Below are positions 43,032-52,759 of a stretch of DNA of 64,000 nt, one piece after another. Positions within the stretch are counted from its first letter, which is position 1. Each line of letters opens with the position of its first letter. Below the pieces are notes generated by a model. The model saw nothing but the letters and a program-made list of their open reading frames with translations. It did no database searches and was not told the origin of the DNA. The position numbers and the translations under genes were made by a program. Origin of the DNA: Acetivibrio sp964564015 (lineage in GTDB: Bacteria > Bacillota > Clostridia > Acetivibrionales > Acetivibrionaceae); assembly GCA_964564015.1 (NCBI GenBank), contig CAZLZR010000002.1, forward strand, positions 92,584 through 156,583, read 5' to 3'.

Positions 43032-43081
43032 TCTATATAAATCGTGAAATGATTTTTCAAAGACAAATTGAATTTTCACGA
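43032..43081 (-). promoter_or_regulatory. Promoter of the dockerin protein gene with flanking inverted repeat
   Basis: On the minus strand TTGAAA (43060-43055), 17-base spacer, TATAGA (43037-43032), about 40 bases upstream of the ATG. An 8-bp inverted repeat, TCGTGAAA (43042-43049) and TTTCACGA (43074-43081), brackets the -35 box and could be an operator. The rest of 42992-43425 is AT-rich; a 37-codon plus-strand frame at 43270-43383 is the only other thing seen. Confidence 0.55.
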
Positions 43082-43425
43082 TAATAAATCAAGGAAATTG
43101 AAGCACCATGTAAAATCTTTATCGCGTTCAATATATATTGTATATGCAAAGAAATTTTATCAAACTAAACTATATCTGTAAATATAAACATTCAAAAGTT
43201 AAGCTGGTATTGAATAAATACAACTTTGAATATACTGGTTTCATAGTAAATATTTAAAGGTGAAAAATAATGCTTTTTAAAATGAGCAAGCGTCCCTCCT
43301 TATTTGTTTCTGTATGCTTATCTACATACTCTATTCAAATACTAAATAACAGTACTTGCGCAAATTTTATGAACCTTGATAAATAAATATATCGCGCACT
43401 TAACTTCCTTAAACACAAAAAACTA

Positions 43426-43454
43426 TAAGCCTGCCGGAAATCGGCAGGCTTATT
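43426..43454 (-). terminator. Terminator after rpoC
   Basis: Perfect 12-bp stem ATAAGCCTGCCG/CGGCAGGCTTAT with a 5-base loop; on the minus strand AGTTTTTTGTG follows. It lies 43 bases past the rpoC stop and ends the rpoBC unit before the dockerin gene. Confidence 0.9.
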
Positions 43455-43496
43455 TTCAAAGCATTCCAAAATATTAATTTTCAGTACAAAACACTT

Positions 43497-46400
43497 TTAC
43501 TCAGTTACCGTACTTATGCTTATATCCTTATATCTACTCATACCAGTTCCTGCCGGAATGAGCTTACCGATGATTACATTTTCCTTTAATCCAACAAGCG
43601 GATCTATCTTACCCTTTATTGCAGCCTCGGTCAATACCCTCGTTGTTTCCTGGAAGGAAGCCGCTGACAGGAATGACTCGGTAGCAAGAGATGCCTTTGT
43701 TATTCCAAGCAGAGCGCGCTTTCCAACTGCCGGTCTCTTTCCTTCTGCTGTAATTTTTGCATTCTCTTCTTCAAAGTCAAATACATCCACCAGTCCACCA
43801 GGTAATAGAGAAGTATCTCCGGCATCATCTACCTTAACTTTTCTTAACATCTGCCTTACTATAACCTCTATATGCTTATCGTTGATATCAACACCCTGGA
43901 GTCTGTAAACTCTCTGAACTTCATGCAGCAAATAAGCCTGAACTCCGTTTATACCTTTAATCTTCAGTATATCGTGTGGGTTTACAGAACCTTCTGTCAA
44001 CTCATCACCGGCTTCAACAAGATCTCCGTCCAGTACTTTAATTCTAGAGCCGTATGGAATCAGGTAATTTTTTGATTCACCTTCGTTAGTAGTAACAACA
44101 ACTTCTCTCTTCTTCTTTGATTCCACAATCTTGACTGTTCCGTTTATTTCGGATATGATAGCCAATCCTTTTGGTTTTCTTGCTTCAAAAAGTTCCTCAA
44201 CACGAGGCAAACCTTGTGTTATATCGTCTCCGGCAACACCACCGGTGTGGAACGTTCTCATTGTAAGCTGCGTACCAGGCTCACCTATTGACTGAGCTGC
44301 TATAATACCGACAGCTTCACCAACGTTACACTCTTCTCCTGTTGCCAGATTTGCTCCATAGCATTTAGCACACACTCCATATTCGGAATGACATGTTAAT
44401 ACCGATCTTATCTTTACTTTCTTCATTCCACTCTTAACAATTCTATTGGCATCTTGTTCGGTTATCATTTTATCAGCAGCAACTAAAACTTCCCCGGTTT
44501 CCGGATGAACAATGTTGCCTGCCGGATATCTTCCTACAAGTCTTTCTGCAAGTTCCTCGATTATTTCGTTACCATCCTTGACATCTCCGACTTCGATACC
44601 TTTCCTTGTTCCACAGTCAATTTCCCTTACTATAACATCCTGACTAACGTCAACAAGACGCCTTGTCAAGTAACCGGAGTCAGCTGTTCTTAAAGCTGTA
44701 TCGGCAAGACCTTTTCTTGCTCCGTGGGTTGAAATGAAGAACTCCATAACGTTAAGACCTTCACGGAAGTTAGCCTTGATCGGAACCTCGATAGTTTTAC
44801 CGGATGTATCAGCCATAAGTCCTCTCATACCAGCCAACTGTTTAATCTGGTTGATGTTACCTCTCGCTCCTGACTGTGACATCATGTACACAGGATTGAA
44901 TTTGTCAAGATTATTTATAAGGGCCTGTGTTATGATTTCCGAAGCTTCATTCCAACAAGCTATAACTGAGTTATATCTTTCTTCGTCGGATATGAGACCT
45001 CTCTTATACTGCCTCAATATGTTTTCAATCTTATCTTCAGTTTCCTTGATATGTTTAGCTTTAACTTCAGGAATAACCATATCTGAAACGCTTATTGTTA
45101 TAGCTCCTCTGGTTGAGTATTTGAAGCCCTTTGCTTTAATTATATCAAGCAATTTTGCCGTTTCGGTAATTCCATGAACTCTGATACTCTTTTCAATTAT
45201 TTTTCTTAGTTCGCTTTTCCCAACCAGGAAATCCACTTCGAGATCAAAAGCCTTATCAGGATCTGATCTGTCTACAAAGCCAAGATCCTGAGGAATACCC
45301 TCATTGAAAAGTAACCTTCCTACTGTGCATGGAATGATTTTACTCTTAACCTCTCCGTCAATAACTTTTTCAACTTTAACCCTTATTGGAGAATGAAGTG
45401 TTATATCTCCGCTTTCATAAGCCATAACGGCCTCATCTATATTCCCAAATACTTTTCCTTCACCTTTTGAACCTTCTTTGACGATGGTCATATAGTAACT
45501 TCCTAAAACCATGTCCTGTGTCGGAACCGCAACCGGTTTACCATCCTGAGGTTTTAGCAGGTTACTTGCAGAGAGCATAAGGAATCTTGCTTCAGCTTGT
45601 GCTTCTGCCGATAATGGAACGTGTACTGCCATCTGGTCTCCGTCAAAGTCCGCATTATAGGCTGTACAAACCAGTGGATGAAGTTTTAACGCCCTTCCTT
45701 CAACCAATACCGGTTCAAAGGCCTGAATTCCAAGTCTGTGAAGCGTTGGGGCACGGTTTAGTAGTACCGGATGTTCCTTGATAACTTCCTCCAATACGTC
45801 CCAAACTTCATTTTTTACCCTTTCAACCATTCTCTTCGCACTCTTGATATTATGTGCAAGCCCGTCATTTACCAATTTTTTCATAACAAAAGGCTTGAAC
45901 AACTCAAGAGCCATTTCTTTTGGCAACCCGCATTGATATATCTTCAATTCAGGACCAACAACGATAACTGAACGCCCGGAATAGTCAACACGTTTTCCAA
46001 GAAGATTCTGCCTGAAACGTCCCTGCTTACCTTTAAGCATATCTGAGAGGGATTTTAATGGCCTGTTTCCAGGACCAGTTACAGGTCTTCCTCTTCTTCC
46101 ATTATCTATAAGAGCATCTACAGCTTCCTGGAGCATTCTCTTTTCATTTCTGACAATGATATCTGGAGCTCCAAGGTCAAGCAGCCTCTTTAACCTGTTA
46201 TTTCTGTTTATAACCCTTCTATACAAATCATTCAAGTCGGATGTTGCAAATCTACCACCATCCAATTGAACCATTGGTCTTAACTCCGGCGGAATTACAG
46301 GTATTACATCAAGTATCATCCATTCCGGTTTGTTAGATGATTGTTTGAAAGCTTCCACAACTTCCAATCTTTTAATAGTCCTTATTCTCTTTTGCCCGGA

Positions 46401-46994
46401 ACTATCATTAAGATCAGCCCTCAACTCTCTTGATTGAGCTTCAAGATCTATTTCAGCGAGGAGTTCCTTAACTGCTTCTGCTCCCATTCCTGCCTTAAAC
46501 TTGTGCCCGAACTTCTCAACACTGTCCCTGTATTCCTTTTCCGATAGTATCTGTTTCTTTGAAAGTGGTGTCTGTCCCGGATCTATAACTACATAGGACG
46601 CAAAATACAACACCTTTTCCAAAGCCCTAGGTGACATGTCCAGCAAAAGTCCCATTCTGCTTGGTATACCCTTAAAGTACCATATATGTGATACCGGAGC
46701 AGCAAGTTCAATGTGCCCCATTCTCTCTCTTCTAACCTTTGAACGGGTTACTTCAACACCACATCGATCACACACGATACCCTTATACCTTATTCTCTTA
46801 TATTTACCACAGTGGCACTCCCAGTCTTTCTGTGGACCAAATATCCTTTCGCAAAAAAGACCATCTCTTTCCGGTTTTAAAGTCCTGTAGTTAATTGTCT
46901 CAGGTTTTTTCACTTCGCCCTTGGACCACTCCCTGATCTTCTCCGGAGAAGACAAACCAATTTTCATTGAATCAAAATTATTAAGTTCAAACAC
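43497..46994 (-). CDS. rpoC: DNA-directed RNA polymerase subunit beta'
   Basis: A 1165-residue catalytic subunit. The N-terminal zinc site is CHCGKYKRIRYKGIVCDRCG (about 60-79), the catalytic magnesium loop is NADFDGDQM (about 450), and the second zinc site appears as CGTRKG then CHSEYGVCAKCYG. The bridge helix and trigger loop regions (GARGNINQIKQLAGMRGLM, GLADTALRTADSGYLTRRLVDVSQD) are intact. Length is normal for Firmicutes. It starts 17 bases after rpoB and ends in a terminator. Confidence 0.98.
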   Translation of the reverse strand: MFELNNFDSMKIGLSSPEKIREWSKGEVKKPETINYRTLKPERDGLFCERIFGPQKDWECHCGKYKRIRYKGIVCDRCGVEVTRSKVRRERMGHIELAAPVSHIWYFKGIPSRMGLLLDMSPRALEKVLYFASYVVIDPGQTPLSKKQILSEKEYRDSVEKFGHKFKAGMGAEAVKELLAEIDLEAQSRELRADLNDSSGQKRIRTIKRLEVVEAFKQSSNKPEWMILDVIPVIPPELRPMVQLDGGRFATSDLNDLYRRVINRNNRLKRLLDLGAPDIIVRNEKRMLQEAVDALIDNGRRGRPVTGPGNRPLKSLSDMLKGKQGRFRQNLLGKRVDYSGRSVIVVGPELKIYQCGLPKEMALELFKPFVMKKLVNDGLAHNIKSAKRMVERVKNEVWDVLEEVIKEHPVLLNRAPTLHRLGIQAFEPVLVEGRALKLHPLVCTAYNADFDGDQMAVHVPLSAEAQAEARFLMLSASNLLKPQDGKPVAVPTQDMVLGSYYMTIVKEGSKGEGKVFGNIDEAVMAYESGDITLHSPIRVKVEKVIDGEVKSKIIPCTVGRLLFNEGIPQDLGFVDRSDPDKAFDLEVDFLVGKSELRKIIEKSIRVHGITETAKLLDIIKAKGFKYSTRGAITISVSDMVIPEVKAKHIKETEDKIENILRQYKRGLISDEERYNSVIACWNEASEIITQALINNLDKFNPVYMMSQSGARGNINQIKQLAGMRGLMADTSGKTIEVPIKANFREGLNVMEFFISTHGARKGLADTALRTADSGYLTRRLVDVSQDVIVREIDCGTRKGIEVGDVKDGNEIIEELAERLVGRYPAGNIVHPETGEVLVAADKMITEQDANRIVKSGMKKVKIRSVLTCHSEYGVCAKCYGANLATGEECNVGEAVGIIAAQSIGEPGTQLTMRTFHTGGVAGDDITQGLPRVEELFEARKPKGLAIISEINGTVKIVESKKKREVVVTTNEGESKNYLIPYGSRIKVLDGDLVEAGDELTEGSVNPHDILKIKGINGVQAYLLHEVQRVYRLQGVDINDKHIEVIVRQMLRKVKVDDAGDTSLLPGGLVDVFDFEEENAKITAEGKRPAVGKRALLGITKASLATESFLSAASFQETTRVLTEAAIKGKIDPLVGLKENVIIGKLIPAGTGMSRYKDISISTVTE

Positions 46995-47011
46995 GGCCTT
47001 TTCTCCCTTCC

Positions 47012-50000
47012 TTAAAATTCACCATCATCGTCAAAACCATCATCCACATCTTCATCCATAAAGAGATCTTCATCCAAACTGCTTTCATCAAGAGTCTCCT
47101 CATGATTTACCTCTCCTAGATCTGATAACTCAAATTCGTCTGATTCAAGATCATCATCCAGGATATCCTCGCTTACGTCATCAAACTCACCCATTGGAAT
47201 CTCATCTTCCCTGCCTTCAATATTAACATTGAGTTCCTCAAGGTCATCTTCAACTGATTCCTTAATTGCAATTTCTTCCTGCTCTTCAGAGTAAACTTTA
47301 ACGTCAAGACACAAACTCTGCAACTCTTTAATCAAAACTTTGAACGATTCGGGAATTCCAGGCTCAGGAACATTTTCGCCCTTGACAATTGCCTCATAGG
47401 TCTTAACCCTACCTACAACGTCGTCAGACTTAACAGTAAGTATTTCCTGAAGTGTATATGCAGCACCATATGCTTCGAGAGCCCAAACTTCCATTTCTCC
47501 AAACCTCTGTCCTCCGAACTGAGCTTTACCACCAAGTGGCTGCTGGGTAACGAGGGAGTATGGTCCGGTTGAACGCGCATGGATCTTGTCATCAACAAGG
47601 TGAGCAAGTTTTAATATATACATATATCCAACAGTAACCCTGTTTTCAAAAGGTAAACCTGTTCTTCCGTCATATAATACGGTCTTACCGTCTTCTGAAA
47701 TGCCCGCTTTCTGGAGCGTCTCAATAATATCATTTTCCGTTGCACCATCAAAAACAGGTGTGGCTATTTTCCAGCCAAGTGCTTTTGCAGCAAATCCAAG
47801 ATGCACCTCCAACACCTGACCGATATTCATACGTGAAGGAACGCCAAGTGGATTAAGCACTATTTGTAGTGGTGTACCATCCGGTAAAAACGGCATATCC
47901 TCTTCCGGTAGAATTCTTGAAATAACACCCTTGTTACCGTGTCTTCCTGCCATCTTATCTCCAACGGATATCTTTCTCTTTTGTGCAATATATACTCTAA
48001 CCAGTTGATTTACTCCCGGCGAGAGTTCATCTCCATTTTCTCTTGTAAATACCTTAACATCAACAATAATACCCGATTCTCCATGGGGTACACGGAGGGA
48101 AGTATCTCTAACCTCTCTGGCCTTTTCACCGAAAATTGCCCTCAAGAGTCTCTCTTCAGCAGTCAGCTCAGTTTCACCCTTAGGTGTTACCTTACCAACA
48201 AGAATATCTCCAGATCTTACCTCTGCTCCGATTCTGATTATTCCTCTATCATCAAGATCCTTTAATGAATCTTCACTTACATTGGGTATTTCTCTTGTTA
48301 TTTCTTCAGGTCCAAGTTTTGTATCCCTTGATTCAGCTTCATACTCTTCAATGTGAATGGAAGTAAATACATCTTCCCTTACAAGCTTTTCACTTATCAG
48401 AATAGCATCCTCGTAGTTATAACCTTCCCAAGTCATAAATCCAATGAGGATATTTCTTCCTAATGCAATTTCACCTTTGTCGGTTGAAGGACCATCGGCG
48501 ATAACATCGCCTTTTTCAACCTCTTCACCTTTTCTTACAATCGGCTTCTGATTTATACAAGTACCTTGGTTTGATCTCAAATATTTCAATAATTTGTAAA
48601 CATCTCTTTTGCCCTCTTTAGTCCTTATGACTATTTCATTGGCGCTTACCTTTTCAATTACGCCGGAGTTCTTTGCCAGAACACAAACGCCGGAATCTTT
48701 TGCTGCTTTATACTCTATTCCCGTTCCAACTATAGGAGAATCAGTCCTTATAAGAGGCACCGCCTGACGCTGCATGTTCGCTCCCATCAGGGCACGGTTG
48801 GCATCATCGTTCTCAAGGAACGGAATCATAGACGTTGCCACAGATACTATCTGCTTTGGAGAAACGTCCATAAAATCTACTTTAGAAGGTTCAACTTCTA
48901 TAAATTCTTCTCTTGCTCTACATACAACCTTCTTGTCAAGGAATTTTCCTTCTTCATCAAGAGGTTCATTTGCCTGAGCTACTATAAAGGCATCCTCTTC
49001 GTCAGCAGTCAGGTATACTATTTCATCGGTTACCTTTAAGGTTTCCTTATCTACCTTTCTATATGGCGCTTCAATGAATCCATACTCATTAACCCTTGCA
49101 AAGGTACTAAGTGATCCAATTAGACCTATATTTGGTCCTTCAGGCGTTTCTATTGGACACATACGGCCATAGTGAGAGTGGTGAACGTCACGAACTTCGA
49201 ATCCCGCTCTTTCTCTGCTAAGACCTCCAGGTCCCAACGCACTCAATCTTCTCTTGTGGGTCAGTTCTGCAAGAGGATTAGTCTGATCCATAAACTGTGA
49301 CAACTGACTGCTTCCAAAGAATTCCTTGATAGCTGCGGCAACAGGCCTGATGTTTATAAGTGCTTGAGGAGTAACAATATCAATATCCTGGATAGTCATT
49401 CTTTCTCTGACTACCCTCTCCATTCTGGCAAGACCAATTCTGAACTGGTTCTGCAACAACTCACCAACCGAACGAAGCCTTCTGTTCCCCAAGTGGTCAA
49501 TATCATCCACCTGACCTACACCATAACTCAATGTAATTATATAATTTATAGATGAAATAATATCCTCAACTGTAATATATTTTGGAATTAATTCATCAAC
49601 TTTTTCTTTAATAGCTTTCTTTAATTCTTCAACATCTTTGTCCTTGTTCTCTTCCAAGACAGTTTTAAGTACACTTAGTCTGACCTTTTCGTTAAATCCT
49701 ATTTCCTTAGGATCAAAGTCAACATAGTGCTTCAGGTCAACCATATCGTTGCCCATAACTTTTAATTTCTTTCCTTCAACACTTAAGTAAACTGAATTAA
49801 TACCACAGTTTTGGATCTCTTCAGCCTTTTCTCTGCTGATTTTTTCACCTTCAGCCACCATTACTTCGCCTGTTTCCGGATCAATTATATTTTCAGCAGC
49901 AATAAATCCGATAATCCTTGAAGCTATAGAAAGTTTCTTATTAAACTTAAACCTTCCAAACTTTGCAAGGTCATATCTCTTAGGATCGAAAAACAAACCG

Positions 50001-50764
50001 AATAAAAGCGAGCGCGCGCTGTCAACGGTTGGAGGCTCACCTGGTCTCAATCTCTTGTAGATTTCCAGCAAACCTTCGTCCTCAGTCTTTGCACTGTCTT
50101 TTTGGATAGTTGCAATTATTCTCTCATCTTCACCAAGAAGTTCGGTAATTTCAAGGTCAGTACCATATCCTAAAGCTCTCAGCAAAACAGTTATAGGAAG
50201 CTTTCTTGTTCTGTCAATTCTAACAGACATAACATCATTTGAGTCTGTTTCATACTCGAGCCATGCCCCTCTGTTAGGAATAACTGTATTGGAATACAAC
50301 TGTTTTCCGGTTTTATCAAACTTCATTGAATAGTAAATTCCGGGTGATCTAACCAACTGGCTGACTATAACCCTTTCTGCACCATTAATGATAAACGTTC
50401 CGGTATCGGTCATAAGCGGAAAATCTCCCATAAAGATTTCCTGCTCCTTGACTTCACCTGTTTCTTTGTTAATCAGTCGCACTTTCACTTTTAATGGAGC
50501 CGAATAGGTAGCGTCTCTCTCCTTACACTCCTCAACACTGTATTTGGGATTTTCGTCAATAGAGTAGTCAACAAAATCTAAAATCAAATTTCCGGTATAG
50601 TCAGTGATAGGCGAAACATCTCTAAACACTTCTCTCAATCCATCATCAAGAAATTGAATGTAGGAATTTCTTTGGATCTCAATCAGGTTAGGCATATCAA
50701 TGACTTCGTCAATCTTGGAATAACTCATTCTTACGTTTCTTCCCAATCGCACGGGATGTACCAT
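47012..50764 (-). CDS. rpoB: DNA-directed RNA polymerase subunit beta
   Basis: A 1250-residue catalytic subunit. The rifampicin pocket (SSQLSQFMDQTNPLAELTHKRRLSALGPGGL) has the sensitive sequence in what I can see; other landmarks are RPVAAAIKEFFG, GRMCPIETPEGPNIGL, GRHGNKGVIS, and the C-terminal QPLGGKAQFGGQRFGEMEVWALEAYGA. Start ATG at 50764 is preferred over a TTG at 50767 given GAGGTG upstream. The last 80 or so residues are a very acidic tail (FDDVSEDILDDDLESDEFE, DEDLFMDEDVDDGFDDD). It is preceded by its own promoter and a leader of over 400 bases. Confidence 0.98.
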   Translation of the reverse strand: MVHPVRLGRNVRMSYSKIDEVIDMPNLIEIQRNSYIQFLDDGLREVFRDVSPITDYTGNLILDFVDYSIDENPKYSVEECKERDATYSAPLKVKVRLINKETGEVKEQEIFMGDFPLMTDTGTFIINGAERVIVSQLVRSPGIYYSMKFDKTGKQLYSNTVIPNRGAWLEYETDSNDVMSVRIDRTRKLPITVLLRALGYGTDLEITELLGEDERIIATIQKDSAKTEDEGLLEIYKRLRPGEPPTVDSARSLLFGLFFDPKRYDLAKFGRFKFNKKLSIASRIIGFIAAENIIDPETGEVMVAEGEKISREKAEEIQNCGINSVYLSVEGKKLKVMGNDMVDLKHYVDFDPKEIGFNEKVRLSVLKTVLEENKDKDVEELKKAIKEKVDELIPKYITVEDIISSINYIITLSYGVGQVDDIDHLGNRRLRSVGELLQNQFRIGLARMERVVRERMTIQDIDIVTPQALINIRPVAAAIKEFFGSSQLSQFMDQTNPLAELTHKRRLSALGPGGLSRERAGFEVRDVHHSHYGRMCPIETPEGPNIGLIGSLSTFARVNEYGFIEAPYRKVDKETLKVTDEIVYLTADEEDAFIVAQANEPLDEEGKFLDKKVVCRAREEFIEVEPSKVDFMDVSPKQIVSVATSMIPFLENDDANRALMGANMQRQAVPLIRTDSPIVGTGIEYKAAKDSGVCVLAKNSGVIEKVSANEIVIRTKEGKRDVYKLLKYLRSNQGTCINQKPIVRKGEEVEKGDVIADGPSTDKGEIALGRNILIGFMTWEGYNYEDAILISEKLVREDVFTSIHIEEYEAESRDTKLGPEEITREIPNVSEDSLKDLDDRGIIRIGAEVRSGDILVGKVTPKGETELTAEERLLRAIFGEKAREVRDTSLRVPHGESGIIVDVKVFTRENGDELSPGVNQLVRVYIAQKRKISVGDKMAGRHGNKGVISRILPEEDMPFLPDGTPLQIVLNPLGVPSRMNIGQVLEVHLGFAAKALGWKIATPVFDGATENDIIETLQKAGISEDGKTVLYDGRTGLPFENRVTVGYMYILKLAHLVDDKIHARSTGPYSLVTQQPLGGKAQFGGQRFGEMEVWALEAYGAAYTLQEILTVKSDDVVGRVKTYEAIVKGENVPEPGIPESFKVLIKELQSLCLDVKVYSEEQEEIAIKESVEDDLEELNVNIEGREDEIPMGEFDDVSEDILDDDLESDEFELSDLGEVNHEETLDESSLDEDLFMDEDVDDGFDDDGEF

Positions 50765-50767
50765 CAA

Positions 50768-51414
50768 AAATCACCTCATATTATTAGACTTTTGCCACGG
50801 TGCTTTCTAAGCACAAAAAAGATTTAATACACACAACCCTTTAGTACGCCTCTTACTGATGAAGATAACAAAAGCTTGTGGGCTTAGAGCCCGGGAGCTT
50901 TTATTGCTTAAAAGGAAACTATATGTATTTTGTTTTACATAATTAAGAATTTAAGTAAATATATAACCGTCCTTTTCTGAATCTATAAATTAATACAAAG
51001 CTTTTAAAGCTCTGTAGTATTCAAAATATATAAGTATATTTTTTTGCAATGTACATATACTAACTCATATGTAAAATGGTTTGAACATTAAATTATTATT
51101 AACAAATATTGTCTCACTTATACAAGTATGCTATAATTAAATAGTTACCAATAATAATAATTTTCAGAAGAAAATTCTGGCACCTATTTTCAAATTACAA
51201 CGCAGTTTATAATTCTAACATACAAGCAACAACTTGTCAACAATTTTATTTTATATGTTTTCATTTTCATAACTTACCACTTATTTCCATTCTATTATAA
51301 TTACTATTTTCACAATAATTATTTAATTTGCATCGTTTCATAAATTGAATTTATAAATTTCTATACTCAAAACAAATAATATAAAACAACCATAATTTCC
51401 TTTAAATCAAAAAA
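50768..51414 (-). other. Long rpoB leader, no gene
   Basis: A 650-base AT-rich stretch without a gene between the rplL terminator and rpoB. It holds a promoter (51212-51240) and, nearer rpoB, an interrupted hairpin at 50870-50902: AAAAGCT and AGCTTTT outside, GGGC and GCCC inside, with a 3x3 internal loop. The hairpin has TTGTTATC and not a T run after it on the minus strand, so it looks like a leader structure, not a terminator. Confidence 0.55.
51212..51240 (-). promoter_or_regulatory. rpoBC promoter
   Basis: On the minus strand TTGACA (51240-51235), exactly 17 bases, then TAGAAT (51217-51212). It is the best sigma-A match in the spacer and would give a leader of roughly 440 bases before rpoB. 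Confidence 0.75.
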
Positions 51415-51433
51415 GGCTCCTCATAGAGGAGCC
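51415..51433 (-). terminator. Terminator after rplL
   Basis: Stem GGCTCCTC/GAGGAGCC with a 3-base loop, then TTTTTTGATTT on the minus strand, 17 bases past the rplL stop. Confidence 0.9.
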
Positions 51434-51449
51434 CTTCGTTATACTTAAA

Positions 51450-51833
51450 TTACTTTATTTCTACAGTTGCGCCAACTTCTTTGAATTTAGCAGCCATTGC
51501 ATCAGCATCAGCTTTTGCAACATTTTCTTTAACTGTCTTTGGAGCTCCGTCAACTAAGTCTTTTGCTTCTTTAAGTCCAAGACCAGTTACTTCTCTAACA
51601 ACTTTAATAACTTTGATCTTATCTGCGCCAGCATCCTTCAATACTACGTCAAATTCAGTCTTTTCTTCAGCTGGTGCTGCACCTGCTCCTGCTGCTGGTG
51701 CTGCTGCAACTGCTACTGGAGCTGCTGCTGATACACCAAATTCTTCTTCTAAAGCTTTTACCAATTCTGATAATTCCAATACTGTTAATGCCTTTACCTC
51801 ATCAATTAATTTTGTAACTTTTTCACTAGCCAT
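51450..51833 (-). CDS. rplL: 50S ribosomal protein L7/L12
   Basis: Stalk protein that recruits translation GTPases. The 127 residues have the N-terminal dimerisation part (KVTKLIDEVKALTVLELSELVKALEEEFG), an Ala/Pro-rich hinge (AAPVAVAAAPAAGAGAAPAEE) and the C-terminal factor-binding domain (KIKVIKVVREVTGLGLKEAKDLVDGAPKTVKE). Full length. It follows rplJ by 37 bases and ends in a strong terminator. Confidence 0.98.
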   Translation of the reverse strand: MASEKVTKLIDEVKALTVLELSELVKALEEEFGVSAAAPVAVAAAPAAGAGAAPAEEKTEFDVVLKDAGADKIKVIKVVREVTGLGLKEAKDLVDGAPKTVKENVAKADADAMAAKFKEVGATVEIK

Positions 51834-51870
51834 TATTATATACCTCCATAAATAATTTATTTTTTAATAT

Positions 51871-52404
51871 TTAAGCGTTTGCCTGTTTCTCGGCAATAGC
51901 ATTTAACGCTACAACCAAACCTCTGATGTTTCCATTGAGTACATTTACGAAGCCAGTAATCGGCGCTTTCATGCTGCCAAGAGCTTTTGCCAGTAATTCT
52001 TCCTTTGGCGGTAATGCAGCTAAAGCCTTTATTGACGCTTCATCAAATATCTTTCCTTCAACAACACCTGCTTTTATCTGGAGCTTTTCATACTTCTTTG
52101 AGTATTCAGCCAGAATTTTAGCGGGAGCAACAACATCCTCATTGCTTACTGCCATGGCAGTAGGTCCGTTAAAGTAAGGTTCGAGCTCATTTAATCCATT
52201 TTCATTTGCTGCAAGTTTAGTCAAAGTATTTTTTACAACACCATAATCAACTCCAGCTTTTCTCAATGCATTTCTAAGCTCTGTATCCTGCTCAACTGTG
52301 AGTCCTCTATAATCAGCAAAAACTACTGTTTTAGCATTTTTAATCTTTTCAGACAACTCACTTACTATATCCTTCTTTTTTGCAAGAACTTTCTCACTTG
52401 GCAC
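51871..52404 (-). CDS. rplJ: 50S ribosomal protein L10
   Basis: Anchors L7/L12 dimers to the ribosome and represses its own operon via the leader. I place the start at a GTG at 52404 (177 residues; begins PSEKVLAKKKDIVSELSEK) because AAGGAGG lies 11 bases upstream. An ATG at 52470 would extend the protein with 22 residues translated from the terminator and RBS region. Conserved parts: VVFADYRGLTVEQDTELRNALRKAGVDYGVVKNTL and FNGPTAMAVSNEDVVAPAKIL. The ending (NGNIRGLVVALNAIAEK) is normal. Confidence 0.95.
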   Translation of the reverse strand: MPSEKVLAKKKDIVSELSEKIKNAKTVVFADYRGLTVEQDTELRNALRKAGVDYGVVKNTLTKLAANENGLNELEPYFNGPTAMAVSNEDVVAPAKILAEYSKKYEKLQIKAGVVEGKIFDEASIKALAALPPKEELLAKALGSMKAPITGFVNVLNGNIRGLVVALNAIAEKQANA

Positions 52405-52456
52405 TTTTAAGTCCACCTCCTTAAAACTTGATAAATATAATATTAGAAATATAAAA

Positions 52457-52650
52457 CCCCTTCTATGCACATAGACATAGAGGGGTAATTAATCAAATTA
52501 ACACTCACCTCGGTAGGATGATCCGTATTAAGCACCGAGTACTGTATCCTCAGCTCTTGCCTCTATTACGTATGAATGAGGCCAAATCAATTACTGCTTG
52601 CTATAACAAGCAACCTACTGTCTATGGCAGTTCACTATTAAATTCACAAG
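52457..52650 (-). promoter_or_regulatory. L10 (rplJ) leader with attenuator
   Basis: The leader of rplJL shows the elements of the L10 leader family: CTCGGTGCTTAATACGG followed by CCTACCGAGGTGAG, and a terminator hairpin at 52457-52485 (CCCCT(T)CTATG against its complement) with TTTTATATTT after it on the minus strand. L10(L12)4 binding to the leader represses the operon in relatives. Assigned from pattern recall; a covariance search would settle it. Confidence 0.75.
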
Positions 52651-52654
52651 GCTT

Positions 52655-52683
52655 ATATTATAACATTATTTCAATTTTGTAAA
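52655..52683 (-). promoter_or_regulatory. Promoter of rplJ-rplL
   Basis: On the minus strand TTTACA (52683-52678), 17 bases, TAATAT (52660-52655); an overlapping TATAAT (52662-52657) is 15 bases away. It is placed just upstream of the L10 leader. The 76 bases to the rplA stop hold nothing else. Confidence 0.6.
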
Positions 52684-52759
52684 GCCCCTTTTTAAAACAA
52701 TTTTATACCTCATGCTTCACACAGAGGCTTGGGATATAAAAACCTGTTCTAATATCCAA

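Noticed and set aside
43516..43908. Long plus-strand frames opposite rpoC, rpoB, fusA and others
   Set aside because: They lie antisense to highly conserved genes, lack ribosome binding sites and follow the codon pattern of the real gene.
51159..51173. Second CodY-like box upstream of rpoB
   Set aside because: Three mismatches to consensus in very AT-rich DNA and no link of rpoBC to CodY; probably chance.
52405..52470. N-terminal extension of L10 starting at 52470
   Set aside because: The extra residues come from the attenuator and RBS; the GTG at 52404 has a proper RBS and gives the family's usual start.
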